Notes: generated from the letters alone by a model not told the origin. 64,000 nucleotides of DNA from Pseudomonas pisciculturae (GCF_015461805.1 NZ_JACVZE010000010.1:124001-188000), one strand, 5' to 3'; numbered from the stretch's first letter, positions 52,147-61,718 are shown. A program made the numbers and translations.

Positions 52147-52485
52147 ATGGCGATCAAATGTGTCAACACCCTTGAAATTCGCCTGTCCGAAGCCGTCGAA
52201 TCGACCTTCGAAGAGACCGCCAGGTCTTGCCTCCAGACACTCCAACTGAGTGCAGGATGCCTGGAGTACACACTGACCCAAAGCACGCGGGAGGTCGGCC
52301 TCTGGTGGCTTACCGGCTACTGGGAAAGTGAAGACCGGATGAACCGCTCGTTCAAGAGCGACCCGATGATGCAGCTGCTCAACAGCTTGGTCGACGCGGG
52401 GGCCCAGCTGATTTTTTGGCGCTTCGTTCCCGAACCCGCTGTCGCGCAAGACGATAGCGCCAACCGCGCAGCCCTCGATCTCTGA
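52147..52485 (+). CDS. Antibiotic-biosynthesis-monooxygenase (ABM) domain protein
   Basis: A 112-residue ferredoxin-like ABM-fold protein. Typical segments are SAGCLEYTLTQS, the VGLWWLTGYWES strand, and the DPMMQLLNSL helix. ABM proteins act as dimers; some oxidise quinols or polyketides, while others only bind ligand. It starts an apparent operon with the RND permease (40 bases later) and adaptor, so it may handle the aromatic or quinone compound that the pump exports. ATG at 52147 follows a weak GGATCAG. Confidence 0.8.
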   Translation: MAIKCVNTLEIRLSEAVESTFEETARSCLQTLQLSAGCLEYTLTQSTREVGLWWLTGYWESEDRMNRSFKSDPMMQLLNSLVDAGAQLIFWRFVPEPAVAQDDSANRAALDL

Positions 52486-52525
52486 ACTGAATTCACCTGT
52501 CGTCGATTTGTTATCGGAGTCATCA

Positions 52526-55500
52526 GTGCTGATACGTACCGTGATGGTGGCCTTGCGCCGCCCCCTTACATTTGTAGTGATGGCCTTACTCGTTTTGATT
52601 GTCGGCCCCCTGACTGCCATGCGCACGCCTACCGATATTTTTCCGGAGATACGGATACCGGTGATTGCGGTGGCATGGCAGTACACCGGGTTGCCACCCG
52701 ACCCGATGGCGGGGCGCATCTCTACGGTTTTTCAACGGCTGCTGACGGCGTCAGTCAACGACATCGAGCACATAGAATCCAATACCTACCCTGGCGTCGG
52801 CGTCGTGAAGATTTTCTTCCAGCCGGGCGTCGACATTGCCGTAGCCAACGCGCAGATCACCGCGGCATCGCAGGTTGCACTGCGGCAGATGCCCGCCGGT
52901 ATCCAGCCGCCGGTGATCCTCAACTACAACGCGGCGACGGTGCCGATCCTGCAGCTGGCACTTTCGGGGGAGGGGTTGTCGGAGCAGCAATTGTTCGACC
53001 TGGGTATGAACACCGTTCGAACGCCCCTGATTACTGTGCCGGGCGTTGTGATGCCGTTGCCTTACGGTGGCAAACAACGCCAGGTTCAGATTGACGTGAA
53101 CCCTGCTGCGCTGCAGGCCCGGGGGCTCTCGGCCCAGGACGTATCTGCCGCGTTGGCGGCCCACAATATTCTGGTGCCAATAGGTAGCCAAAAGATCGGC
53201 GAGCTGGAATACACCCTGCAGCTCAACGGTGCGCCTTCGGCGATCGATGAGTTGGGATTGCTGCCGGTCAAAGTGGTGAACGGCAGCACGATCTATCTGC
53301 GCGACGTCGCCGATGTGCATGACGGCAATGCCCCGCAGACCAATATCGTGCATGTCGACGGTAGCCGGTCAGTGCTGATGTCGGTGCTCAAGAATGGCTC
53401 GGCGTCGACGCTGGCCATTGTCGATGGCATCCGGGCACAGATCGCAGCGCTCAAGCCGGGCTGGCCGCAGGCGCTGGTCGTGCAGCCGATCAACGATCAG
53501 TCATTGTTCGTGCGTGCCGCCATCAAGGGCGTTGTGCTCGAAGGGGCCATTGCTGCGGCGCTGACCAGCGTGATGATCTTGCTGTTCCTCGGCAGTTGGC
53601 GCTCGACGGTGATCATTGCGGTGTCAATTCCCTTGGCGATCCTGGGTTCGCTGATCATCCTGGCGGCCCTGGGTGAAACCCTCAACCTGATGACGCTCGG
53701 AGGGTTGGCGCTGGCCATCGGGATCCTGGTGGACGACGCCACGGTGACCATCGAAAACGTCAACTGGCACCTGGAGCAGGGCAAGGACGTCGAGACGGCC
53801 ATCCTGGACGGCGCACACCAGATCGTCACGCCGGCATTCGTGTCGCTGCTGTGTATCTGCATCGCGTTTGTTCCGATGTTCTTTCTTGAAGGGGTTTCGC
53901 GGTATCTGTTCGTCCCCATGGCTGAAGCCGTGATCTTCGCCATGATCTGCTCCTTTATCCTGTCCAGGACGTTGGTGCCGACCATGGCCAAGTACCTGCT
54001 GAAACCGCATCAGGCCCATCCTGAACGCCAACCGGCTTCGCGCAATCCGCTGGTACGTTTTCAGCGCGGGTTCGAACGCGGTTTTGATCGGCTTCGCCAG
54101 CGCTATCAGTCTGTGCTCGAAGGTGCGTTGCGCCGCCGTAAAGCATTCCTGCTGGGCTTCATGGCGGTGGTGACACTCTCGTTTGGCCTGGTGCCCTTCA
54201 TTGGCAGCAACTTTTTCCCGACGGTGGATTCCGGGCAGGTCCTGATGCATGTGCGCGTACCGGTGGGCACTCGCGTGGAGGAGACAGCCTCACGGTTTGC
54301 GCAAATAGAAGAGGCGATACGCAGCATCATCCCGGCTGAGGAAATCACCACCTTGGTCGATAACATCGGCCTGCCACCGAGCAACATCAACCTGACCTAC
54401 AACAATACAGGGGTCATGGGCTCCCAGGACGGCGATTTCCAGATTGCGCTGCGCTCAGGCCACCAGCCGACCGCTGGCTATGTGAAGAAGCTCCGTGAAG
54501 TCTTGCCTGAGCGATTCCCCGACAGCACGTTTTCGTTCCCCCCGGCGGACATTGTCAGCCAGATCCTCAACTTTGGTGCCCCGGCACCCATCGACATCCA
54601 GGTCAGGGGCAACAATGTTGACGCGAACTTTGCCTACGCGCAGCAACTGCTCAAGCGGATCCGCACGGTGCCGGGCCTGGCCGACGCGCGCATCCTGCAA
54701 TCGAACAAGGCGCCGGTGTTCAACGTCGACCTGGATCGTACCCAGGCTCAATTGCTGGGCTTGACCACGCGCGATGTCACCAACAGCCTGGTGGTCAACC
54801 TGGCCGGCAGCAGCCAGGTCGCACCGACCTACTGGCTCAACCCCACCAACGGCGTGAGCTACCCCATCGTCTTGCAAACGCCCCAGCCAAAGCTGGATTC
54901 GTTGGCGGCCCTGGCGAACCTGCCGGTGGGCAACGGCAGCGCCGCGACCGTCACGACCCTCGGCGCGGTCGCGGATTTCAAGCGCACAACGGGCAGCGGC
55001 ATGGTCAGCCAGTACAACGTTCAACCCATGGTGCAGATCCATGCGGCCACCCAAGACCGCGACCTCGGTGCTGTCGCCAAGGACATCCGGCAGATCATTG
55101 CGCAGATGGCCGATGAAGTGCCGCGCGGCAGCACGGTCAACCTGATGGGCCAGGTCCAGACCATGGAACGGGCGTTCTCCGGTCTGTTGTACGGCTTGCT
55201 GGGTGCCGTCGTGCTCATCTACCTGTTGATCGTGGTCAATTTTCAATCTTGGGTGGATCCAGCGGTCATCGTCTCTGGCCTGTCCGCCGCGCTTGCCGGG
55301 ATCGCCTGGATGCTCTTCGCCACGGGCACCACGTTGTCGGTGCCTGCGTTGACCGGGGCGATCATGTGCATGGGGGTAGCCACGGCCAACAGCGTGCTGG
55401 TGATCAGTTTTGCCCGCGAGCGCCTGCACGTGCTGGGTGATGCGACAGCCGCAGCGCTGGAAGCCGGTATCGCTCGACTGCGCCCGGTATTGATGACGGC

Positions 55501-55708
55501 ACTGGCAATGATCCTCGGCATGCTGCCCATGGCGTTGGGTCTGGGGGAGGGCGGTGAGCAGAACGCCCCATTGGGGCGCGCCGTAATCGGCGGCCTGTTG
55601 TTTGCGACCGTCGCAACCTTGTTGTTTGTCCCGGTGCTGTTCAGCGTGGCGCACCGCAATGATTTTCGTACTGAACCCAAGCCGCACTTAGTCCCTGGAG
55701 CAATCTGA
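52526..55708 (+). CDS. RND-family efflux permease
   Basis: A 1060-residue inner-membrane proton antiporter with the twelve-helix, two-large-loop RND layout. The intramembrane proton-site pair Asp403-Asp404 is in ILVDDATVTIEN. The Lys that completes the relay in AcrB (Lys940 in AKN) is absent: the sequence is GVATANSVLVISFARE. The start is a GTG at 52526, with GGAG 6 bases upstream; the TTG six codons earlier overlaps the ribosome-binding site. The adaptor gene follows by 1 base, but no outer-membrane channel is encoded, so a shared OprM/TolC protein is needed. Confidence 0.9.
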   Translation: MLIRTVMVALRRPLTFVVMALLVLIVGPLTAMRTPTDIFPEIRIPVIAVAWQYTGLPPDPMAGRISTVFQRLLTASVNDIEHIESNTYPGVGVVKIFFQPGVDIAVANAQITAASQVALRQMPAGIQPPVILNYNAATVPILQLALSGEGLSEQQLFDLGMNTVRTPLITVPGVVMPLPYGGKQRQVQIDVNPAALQARGLSAQDVSAALAAHNILVPIGSQKIGELEYTLQLNGAPSAIDELGLLPVKVVNGSTIYLRDVADVHDGNAPQTNIVHVDGSRSVLMSVLKNGSASTLAIVDGIRAQIAALKPGWPQALVVQPINDQSLFVRAAIKGVVLEGAIAAALTSVMILLFLGSWRSTVIIAVSIPLAILGSLIILAALGETLNLMTLGGLALAIGILVDDATVTIENVNWHLEQGKDVETAILDGAHQIVTPAFVSLLCICIAFVPMFFLEGVSRYLFVPMAEAVIFAMICSFILSRTLVPTMAKYLLKPHQAHPERQPASRNPLVRFQRGFERGFDRLRQRYQSVLEGALRRRKAFLLGFMAVVTLSFGLVPFIGSNFFPTVDSGQVLMHVRVPVGTRVEETASRFAQIEEAIRSIIPAEEITTLVDNIGLPPSNINLTYNNTGVMGSQDGDFQIALRSGHQPTAGYVKKLREVLPERFPDSTFSFPPADIVSQILNFGAPAPIDIQVRGNNVDANFAYAQQLLKRIRTVPGLADARILQSNKAPVFNVDLDRTQAQLLGLTTRDVTNSLVVNLAGSSQVAPTYWLNPTNGVSYPIVLQTPQPKLDSLAALANLPVGNGSAATVTTLGAVADFKRTTGSGMVSQYNVQPMVQIHAATQDRDLGAVAKDIRQIIAQMADEVPRGSTVNLMGQVQTMERAFSGLLYGLLGAVVLIYLLIVVNFQSWVDPAVIVSGLSAALAGIAWMLFATGTTLSVPALTGAIMCMGVATANSVLVISFARERLHVLGDATAAALEAGIARLRPVLMTALAMILGMLPMALGLGEGGEQNAPLGRAVIGGLLFATVATLLFVPVLFSVAHRNDFRTEPKPHLVPGAI

Positions 55709-55709
55709 G

Positions 55710-56873
55710 ATGCCTGTGAAAACCCACCCTGATCGCAGCCCATCTGGGCGCCTTGTGCTGATCGTTGGGGCAATGGCGACGGCCGGCGTCATCCTTATCG
55801 TTGGCTGGGCAAGCCGCCATTCGCAAGCGGGTCAGTTGGAGCAGATGGCCGAGCGCAAACGGATCGCCACGGTTGCACTTGTTGTCCCCCAGCGGGTCAT
55901 GCCGGCCTCGTTGCAACTGCCAGGGCGTATCGAAGCCTGGTCGCGGGCGCCGTTGTATGCGCGGGTCAGCGGCTACTTGAAGCAGTGGGACCGGGACATA
56001 GGATCACGGGTCAAAGCCGGCGAGCTGTTGGCGCAGATCGATGCCCCCGACCTGGACCAGCAGTTGCGCCAGGCGCGCGCAGCGCTGGCGACTGCCCGCA
56101 GCGAAATGTCCCTTGCCGGCACCACCGCCAAACGCTGGGAGCAACTGCGAGAGAGCGAAGCGGTATCCCTTCAGGAAGTCGAGGAGCGCCGCGGCGACCT
56201 CGCCACCAAGCGATCCCAAGTCAACGAAGCGCAAGCCAACGTCGATCGGTTGCAGGCGTTGCAGGGTTATACCCGGATTGTCGCGCCGTTTGACGGGGTC
56301 GTGACTGCCCGTAACACCGATGTCGGCGCATTGATCAATGTCGGGATGACCGTTGGCAGCGAATTGTTCGTGGTCTCCGATGTGAGCCGCCTGCGCGTCT
56401 ATGTCAGCGTCCCGCAGCGTCAACTGGCGTGGATAAAAGTCGGTACCCGGGCCACACTCAGCGTGCCGGAACGCCCGGGACAGACATTCGATGCCACGGT
56501 GCGATCCCTGGCCCAGGCCGTCGATGTTGAAACCGGCGCGATGCGCGTTCAACTGAGCGTGGAAAACCAGCGTGGAGACTTGCTGCCCGGATCGTTTGCC
56601 TCTGTGCTGTTTGAAGGTACGCCTGCACCCACTGCGCTCAGCCTCCCTCCCAGCGCGCTGATCGTTGGCAAGGCCGGCGTGCAGATCGCGACGGTCGATG
56701 ACACCGGCACCGTGCAGCTGAAGCCGGTCACGGTGACCCGTGACTACGGCACCTACCTTGAATTCGCGGACGGGGTCAGGCAGGCCGACCAGGTCATTGC
56801 CAACCCACCCGACGGGTTAAGTTCAGGTGACAAGGTACGAATCATGCGGGCTGAGATCACGGCTTCAGAGTGA
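55710..56873 (+). CDS. RND efflux periplasmic adaptor subunit
   Basis: A 387-residue membrane-fusion protein. An N-terminal helix (about 15-34, LVLIVGAMATAGVILIVGW) anchors it; there is no lipobox. A lipoyl half-motif (PLYARVSGYLKQWDRDIGSRVKAG), a coiled-coil hairpin (about 100-185), the second lipoyl half (IVAPFDGVVTARNTDVGALI) and beta-barrel follow. It couples the RND permease to an outer-membrane channel. It starts one base after the permease stop; permease-before-adaptor is the reverse of the usual order. Confidence 0.9.
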   Translation: MPVKTHPDRSPSGRLVLIVGAMATAGVILIVGWASRHSQAGQLEQMAERKRIATVALVVPQRVMPASLQLPGRIEAWSRAPLYARVSGYLKQWDRDIGSRVKAGELLAQIDAPDLDQQLRQARAALATARSEMSLAGTTAKRWEQLRESEAVSLQEVEERRGDLATKRSQVNEAQANVDRLQALQGYTRIVAPFDGVVTARNTDVGALINVGMTVGSELFVVSDVSRLRVYVSVPQRQLAWIKVGTRATLSVPERPGQTFDATVRSLAQAVDVETGAMRVQLSVENQRGDLLPGSFASVLFEGTPAPTALSLPPSALIVGKAGVQIATVDDTGTVQLKPVTVTRDYGTYLEFADGVRQADQVIANPPDGLSSGDKVRIMRAEITASE

Positions 56874-56983
56874 CGCGTTGGCTTTGGTGTCGACCTGGAT
56901 TCCTGACAGCGTCGTGGCTGCCATTAGTGCAGCATGATCTGGGATATGCTTTAGGTCGATTACTCTATGAATGAGGCTCATCA

Positions 56984-57877
56984 ATGGCGCGTGAAGGATA
57001 TGCCGACCTGCTGGCGTTTGTGGCCGTCGCACGGGAGCGCAGCTTTACGCGCGCGGCCGCGCAACTCGGCGTTTCGCAATCAGCGCTGAGTCATACCATC
57101 CGCTCCCTGGAAACCAGACTCGGCGTACGTCTGCTGACGCGTACCACGCGAAGCGTGGCGCCGACGGAAGCCGGCGAGCATCTGTTCAACAAGCTGGCGC
57201 CGCGTTTCGAAGAGATCGAGGCGGGCCTTGCCGAAGTGGTCGAGCTGCGTGATTCGCCTCGCGGGACCCTGCGTATATCAGCCACCGACTACGCGGCGAA
57301 CTCGGTGCTGTGGCCGCGTCTCGCCGAGTTTTTGCCACGGTTTCCCGATATCAACATCGAAATCGCCACCGATTATGGCCTGACCGATATTGTTGCCGAG
57401 CGCTATGACATTGGCGTACGCCTGGGCAATCAGGTTGCCCAGGACATGATTGCGGTCCGGATCGGCCCTGATCTGCGCATGGCGATGGTCGCCTCGCCGG
57501 CGTATCTGCACGCACACCCGACGCCACAGGCTCCGGAAGACCTGGCTGCGCATAACTGCATCAATCTGCGGCTCCCAACCCATGGAGGTTGTTACCCATG
57601 GGAACTGGCAAACGGGGCCCGCGAAATGCAAGTGCGAGTGCAGGGGCAACTCACGTTCAATGGCACCTACCCGATGCTCGCGGCTGCACTGGATGGCTGT
57701 GGAGTGGCTTATCTGCCTGAAGACCTGGTGAAAGATCACGTTGCCGCCGGGCGTCTTTGCTGGGTGCTGGAGCCGTGGTTCCCGACCTTTCCGGGCTTGC
57801 ACATTTATTACCCCAGTCGGCGACAGTCATCGCGGGCACTCAGCCTGGTCGTGGATGCACTGCGCTACAAGGCCTGA
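56984..57877 (+). CDS. LysR-family transcriptional regulator
   Basis: A 297-residue LysR-type regulator with N-terminal helix-turn-helix (AFVAVARERSFTRAAAQLGV, then SQSALSHTIRSLE). It lies 110 bases downstream of the efflux adaptor on the same strand and 104 bases upstream of the aldo/keto reductase gene. It could control either. It is similar in outline to the LysR at 59255 (both have LRISA or LRLSA after the helix-turn-helix), suggesting an old duplication. Confidence 0.88.
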   Translation: MAREGYADLLAFVAVARERSFTRAAAQLGVSQSALSHTIRSLETRLGVRLLTRTTRSVAPTEAGEHLFNKLAPRFEEIEAGLAEVVELRDSPRGTLRISATDYAANSVLWPRLAEFLPRFPDINIEIATDYGLTDIVAERYDIGVRLGNQVAQDMIAVRIGPDLRMAMVASPAYLHAHPTPQAPEDLAAHNCINLRLPTHGGCYPWELANGAREMQVRVQGQLTFNGTYPMLAAALDGCGVAYLPEDLVKDHVAAGRLCWVLEPWFPTFPGLHIYYPSRRQSSRALSLVVDALRYKA

Positions 57878-57981
57878 AGCATTCATGAGCCCGCCTCATA
57901 GCCGTATCCTTTTCCTGCACCTTAATCACTGACTGGAATGGCACTAGGATCAATTCATCTTTCAAACGCCTTAGAGGGTTA

Positions 57982-58995
57982 ATGATGAATTACCGTTACC
58001 TGGGCCGCAGTGCCCTGAAAGTATCGCCGTTGTGCCTGGGTGCCATGATGTTTGGCGGCGAGACCGACGAAGCGACCAGTAAACGCATCATCGATAAGGC
58101 CGGTGCCGCCGGCATCAATTTTATCGACACGGCTGACGCCTACCATGCCGGGCGTTCCGAGGAAGTCGTCGGCCGATCCATTGCAGCGCTGCGTGACAAC
58201 TGGGTGGTGGCCACCAAGTTCGGTTATCCGTCGTCGACTGATGCAGGCCCGAATCAGCAGGGGCAGTCGCGCAAGTGGATTATCCAGAACGTAGAGGCCA
58301 GCCTCAAACGCCTGGATACCGACTATATCGACATCCTGTATTTCCACCGCACCCTCAGTGATGTGCCGATGGAAGAAGGCTTGCGAGCGATTGACGACCT
58401 GATTCGTCAGGGCAAGATCCGCTATTACGGGGTGTCCAATTTCCATGGCTGGAAAATCGCCGAAATGGTCCGTATTGCCGATTCGCTGGGCATCCAGCGG
58501 CCCACGGTCAGCCAGCCGTTGTACAACATCGTCAATCGAAGCGCCGAGGTCGAACAGCTACCGGTCGCCGGCAACTACGGCATTGGCGTTGTTCCCTACA
58601 GCCCGCTTGCCCGTGGCGTGCTCAGTGGCAAGTACCCCGTGGACGCGCCGCCGCCGGCTGATACGAGGGCAGGGCGTGGCGACAAGCGTATCCAGCAGAC
58701 CGAATGGCGCCCCGAATCCCTGCAAATTGCGCAGACCATCGCCCGGCACGCTACTGATCGGGGCACTACGTCCGTGGCGTTTGCCATCGCCTGGGTGTTG
58801 AGAAATCAACTGATCAGTGCAGCGATCGCCGGCCCTCGTACCGAAGCTCACTGGGACAGCTACATGGATGCGTTAGGGCTGGCGCTGGGGCCGGATGATG
58901 AACAGTTGGTCGACAGCCTGGTGGTGCCGGGCCACGCGTCGACCCATGGTTTCACGGATCCGGGCTACCCGGTTGAAGGTCGTAAAGTCGGTTGA
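57982..58995 (+). CDS. Aldo/keto reductase
   Basis: A 337-residue NADPH-dependent TIM-barrel reductase with catalytic Asp49, Tyr54, Lys79 and His122. It shares SQPLYNIVNR, VPYSPLARGVLSGKY and SAAIAGPRTEAHWDSY with the AKR at 31663, so they are paralogues. GAGGG precedes the ATG pair. Its neighbours (LysR, RND pump, ABM protein and SDR) suggest detoxification of reactive carbonyls or quinones. Confidence 0.88.
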   Translation: MMNYRYLGRSALKVSPLCLGAMMFGGETDEATSKRIIDKAGAAGINFIDTADAYHAGRSEEVVGRSIAALRDNWVVATKFGYPSSTDAGPNQQGQSRKWIIQNVEASLKRLDTDYIDILYFHRTLSDVPMEEGLRAIDDLIRQGKIRYYGVSNFHGWKIAEMVRIADSLGIQRPTVSQPLYNIVNRSAEVEQLPVAGNYGIGVVPYSPLARGVLSGKYPVDAPPPADTRAGRGDKRIQQTEWRPESLQIAQTIARHATDRGTTSVAFAIAWVLRNQLISAAIAGPRTEAHWDSYMDALGLALGPDDEQLVDSLVVPGHASTHGFTDPGYPVEGRKVG

Positions 58996-59007
58996 AGCGA
59001 CTGAGCC

Positions 59008-59148
59008 TCAGCGGTTGACGTTCTTTGGCAAGTGAGCGGGTGCTGCCTCGCGTTCCAGTGCCGAGCCGTAAGCGAAGCTCTAGCCCATGCAACCCAAGCC
59101 AATGGCTGAGACTTGGAGTCCGCTTTTACCCAAATGACGTTTCTGCAT
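59008..59148 (-). pseudogene. N-terminal stump of a second aldo/keto reductase gene
   Basis: An ATG at 59148 with a perfect AAGGAG ribosome-binding site opens a frame reading MQKRHLGKSGLQVSAIGLGC then MG, the exact start of a YhdN/AKR13-type reductase. TAG follows immediately where Met or Leu is expected. Beyond it SFAYGSALEREAA still fits the family, then the frame ends near 59008. The rest of the gene is missing. It faces the LysR gene at 59255, which may once have controlled it. Confidence 0.7.
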
Positions 59149-59254
59149 GTTTCGTCTCCTTCGCAACCAGGTAACTGATTGGTACACTTTGAATTCCTGT
59201 GCATCACTCAACAATTGGCACATTGCCTCATGCACACCTGAGGGGAATTCACTA

Positions 59255-60160
59255 ATGATCCGTGCTGGCCTTCCTGAGCTGACGGCCTTCGTCGCCATTG
59301 CCGAGCAACGCAGCTTCAGCGGGGCCGCCAAGATTCTTGGCGTGTCGGCGTCGGCGCTGAGCCATTCCATGCGGGGCCTGGAATCTCGCCTGGAGCTGCG
59401 TTTGTTCAACCGCACAACTCGCTCGGTAGCACTGACGGAGGCGGGGGAACAGCTGTTCAATCGCGTGCAACCGCTGTTGGGCGATCTTGAATGCGCGGTG
59501 AACGACGTGACCTCAGAGCGCAATACGCCTTCCGGGTCGTTACGGCTGAGCGCGTCGGAATCATCGTTCAAACCGCTGATCCGTCACGTGATGCCTGATT
59601 TTTTGCGCGACAACCCTCAGATCCACATTGAATGCATCGCGGACAGTCGCCTGGTCGATATCGTGGCGGATGGGTTCGATGCCGGTATCCGTCTGTTCGA
59701 TGATGTGCCCCGTGACATGATCGCGATCCGATTCGGCCCGGACATTCGTTTTGCGGCGCTAGCCTCGCCCGACTATCTCAACCGGCATCCCGCCCCCCTT
59801 GTACCGCATGACCTCAAGGACCATCGCTGCATTCGCTTTCGCTTCGCCAGCGGTACCTTGTTTCGCTGGGACCTGGGTTACCAGGGAAGAAATGCCAGCA
59901 TTGACGTCGATGGGCCAATGACAATGGACAACATCAACCTGATGACGGAAGCGGCGTTGGCCGGTATCGGCATTGCGTGGCTGCCGGAGCATCAGGTCGA
60001 GGATCATCTGCGGGCCGGTCGCCTGGTTCATCTATTGCCCGACTGGGGCCCTTACTATCCAGGCGCGTGCCTGTATTACCCGGCCAACCGGCACCCGCCG
60101 ATGGCCCTGCGAATGTTCGCCGAGGCTGTACGTGAATGGGCACGCGGCCAATTGAAATAG
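59255..60160 (+). CDS. LysR-family transcriptional regulator
   Basis: A 301-residue LysR-type regulator. The N-terminus MIRAGLPELTAFVAIAEQRS is followed by the ILGVSASALSHSMRGLESRL helix-turn-helix. The ATG at 59255 has GAGGGG; a longer reading begins inside the aldo/keto reductase stump's upstream region and is not homologous. It is divergent from that stump, and ends 39 bases before the convergent SDR gene. It resembles the LysR at 56984. Confidence 0.87.
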   Translation: MIRAGLPELTAFVAIAEQRSFSGAAKILGVSASALSHSMRGLESRLELRLFNRTTRSVALTEAGEQLFNRVQPLLGDLECAVNDVTSERNTPSGSLRLSASESSFKPLIRHVMPDFLRDNPQIHIECIADSRLVDIVADGFDAGIRLFDDVPRDMIAIRFGPDIRFAALASPDYLNRHPAPLVPHDLKDHRCIRFRFASGTLFRWDLGYQGRNASIDVDGPMTMDNINLMTEAALAGIGIAWLPEHQVEDHLRAGRLVHLLPDWGPYYPGACLYYPANRHPPMALRMFAEAVREWARGQLK

Positions 60161-60199
60161 GCGCCGCGAGCCCACGCGTCAAGTGCCCGCACTGGACGA

Positions 60200-61024
60200 T
60201 TACGGTTGTGACTCACCGTACCAGTAATGGGCAGTGACGCCTCCGTCCATGAGAAAATCGCTACCGGTGATGAAGGTACCTTCAGGCCCCATCAGCAATG
60301 CCGCTACGGCGCCCACTTCATCGGGCGTGCCCCCGCGTTTGGCGGCACTGGATTCGATCATGCGTCGGTAACCGTCTCCACGCGGCCCTGACAACTCATC
60401 CCGCGCCAACGGTGTAAAGATGATGCCAGGGCTGATGGTGTTCACCCGCGCGCCGCGCTTGCCCCAGCGCACCGCCTGGGCAGCAACGCGCAGGGAGTTG
60501 CCACGTTTGGAGATCTGGTAGGCATTCAGAGGGTCGGTTACCCGGTCGGGTTGCAGCATCGGCAACCCGAGCAAATCCTCAGTCGGCGTCAACGCCAGGG
60601 CTTTATTCTGCTCTGCGGTAAGGGCTGGCAAACGATGGCCTGACTGCGATGCGATGACGATTGCGGACCCTCCTTTGGCAATGACTTCACCGAACAACTC
60701 CAGGACCAGGGCTGTGCCATACAGGTCGACCCGTAAAATGGTCGCAGGTGCAGCCTGGGACGGTGAAACACCGGCGGCATGGATGACGCCGGTGATGTCG
60801 CCGATGCTTGCCGAGAACGCGACGAGTGCCTGCACAGATGCGCGCGACGACACGTCAACCGATGACGTGGAGACCTCGAAACCGGCATCGCTCAATACCT
60901 TGGCGGCGGCCTTGGCGGTGTCTTCGCGCAGGTCGGCGAGTACCACATGTTTGCCAGCGCTGACACGGCGGGCGATGGCTTGGCCAATCGAACCAGCGCC
61001 AATTACCACAGTTACATCGGTCAT
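60200..61024 (-). CDS. Short-chain dehydrogenase/reductase
   Basis: A 274-residue classical SDR. The coenzyme motif VVIGAGSIGQAIA is followed by IASQSGH with the catalytic Ser near 126-128, and Tyr169/Lys173 in YQISK, so unlike the SDR at 33759 it has the full active site. Asp31 after the second strand suggests NAD(H) preference. ATG at 61024; ten extra codons in the longer reading are not needed. It converges on the LysR gene. Substrate unknown. Confidence 0.88.
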   Translation of the reverse strand: MTDVTVVIGAGSIGQAIARRVSAGKHVVLADLREDTAKAAAKVLSDAGFEVSTSSVDVSSRASVQALVAFSASIGDITGVIHAAGVSPSQAAPATILRVDLYGTALVLELFGEVIAKGGSAIVIASQSGHRLPALTAEQNKALALTPTEDLLGLPMLQPDRVTDPLNAYQISKRGNSLRVAAQAVRWGKRGARVNTISPGIIFTPLARDELSGPRGDGYRRMIESSAAKRGGTPDEVGAVAALLMGPEGTFITGSDFLMDGGVTAHYWYGESQP

Positions 61025-61193
61025 TTTCGTAGTCTCTGGAATGTCTTGACGCAACTTTACGGTGAGAAACGCTCGGTGATTAGCCGCACGATTGAACGCG
61101 CCCTTGTGAGTTGAATTCAGCAGTTGAGGGAATCAGGCCTGACGAGAGTCGCCGCTCAAACGTTCCTCGTCGTTGATGGCCCTTTTTTTGGGC

Positions 61194-61325
61194 TCATTTT
61201 TTGGTGCGCCGGCAGCGCTGCGAACAATAACGAACCTCATCCCAACAGCGCGCCCATTTTTTTCTCCATGTGAAAGCAAGGCCGCATGTCACGCAGGTTT
61301 TTTCCGCAAGCTGGCTTTTTTTCAC
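61194..61325 (-). CDS. DUF2256 zinc-ribbon-like small protein
   Basis: A 43-residue protein with the DUF2256 pattern: KTCVTCGLAFTWRKKW, then ARCWDEVRYCSQRCRR. The Cys pairs CxxC and CxxxC would bind zinc. It starts at a GTG (61325) with AGGGGG upstream; the 22 additional codons of the longer reading are non-homologous. Family function is unknown; members are often beside cryptochrome-like or oxidoreductase genes, which is not the case here. Confidence 0.8.
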   Translation of the reverse strand: MKKSQLAEKTCVTCGLAFTWRKKWARCWDEVRYCSQRCRRTKK

Positions 61326-61469
61326 AATCACCCCCCTGTTGATGTCGGTCAGCATTCTCAGCATAAATTTTGAACCTATCCCAGCGGTCATCCCCCTAAT
61401 GCTGTGCAGATAGCCGCCGGCTCAGGCTGACCCTGGGTTGTCCCATTACACGCAAAAGTAAGGTGATGT

Positions 61470-61718
61470 ATGAAGAGTGAACAAGTCGAAGGTGTAGCAG
61501 AAAAGGTTGCAGGCAAGGCACAGAGCGTCGTTGGAAAACTTTTTGGGGACTCGAAGCTGGAAGCCGAAGGGGCTGGACGCCAAGCGGCCGGCCAGCTGAC
61601 TCAAACCTATGGCGATGCACTGGACAGCGTATCTGCGTTCGTCAAAGAGAAACCAGTCGCCGCGATTGCAATTGGCGCGGTGGCCCTGCTGGTGATGGAC
61701 CGTCTGTTTCGCCGCTGA
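61470..61718 (+). CDS. CsbD-family stress protein
   Basis: An 82-residue protein. The N-terminal half is the charged CsbD repeat (EQVEGVAEKVAGKAQSVVGK, then DSKLEAEGAGRQAAGQ). The C-terminal half ends with a hydrophobic helix (PVAAIAIGAVALLVMDRLF), so it is probably membrane-tethered, as in ElaB/YqjD-like relatives. It is likely a general stress protein. It stands alone between DUF2256 and the chemoreceptor gene. Confidence 0.82.
   Translation: MKSEQVEGVAEKVAGKAQSVVGKLFGDSKLEAEGAGRQAAGQLTQTYGDALDSVSAFVKEKPVAAIAIGAVALLVMDRLFRR

Noticed and set aside
54455..55687. 410-codon frame opposite the RND permease
   Set aside because: Same reason: Arg/Gln/His-rich shadow of a well-supported gene.
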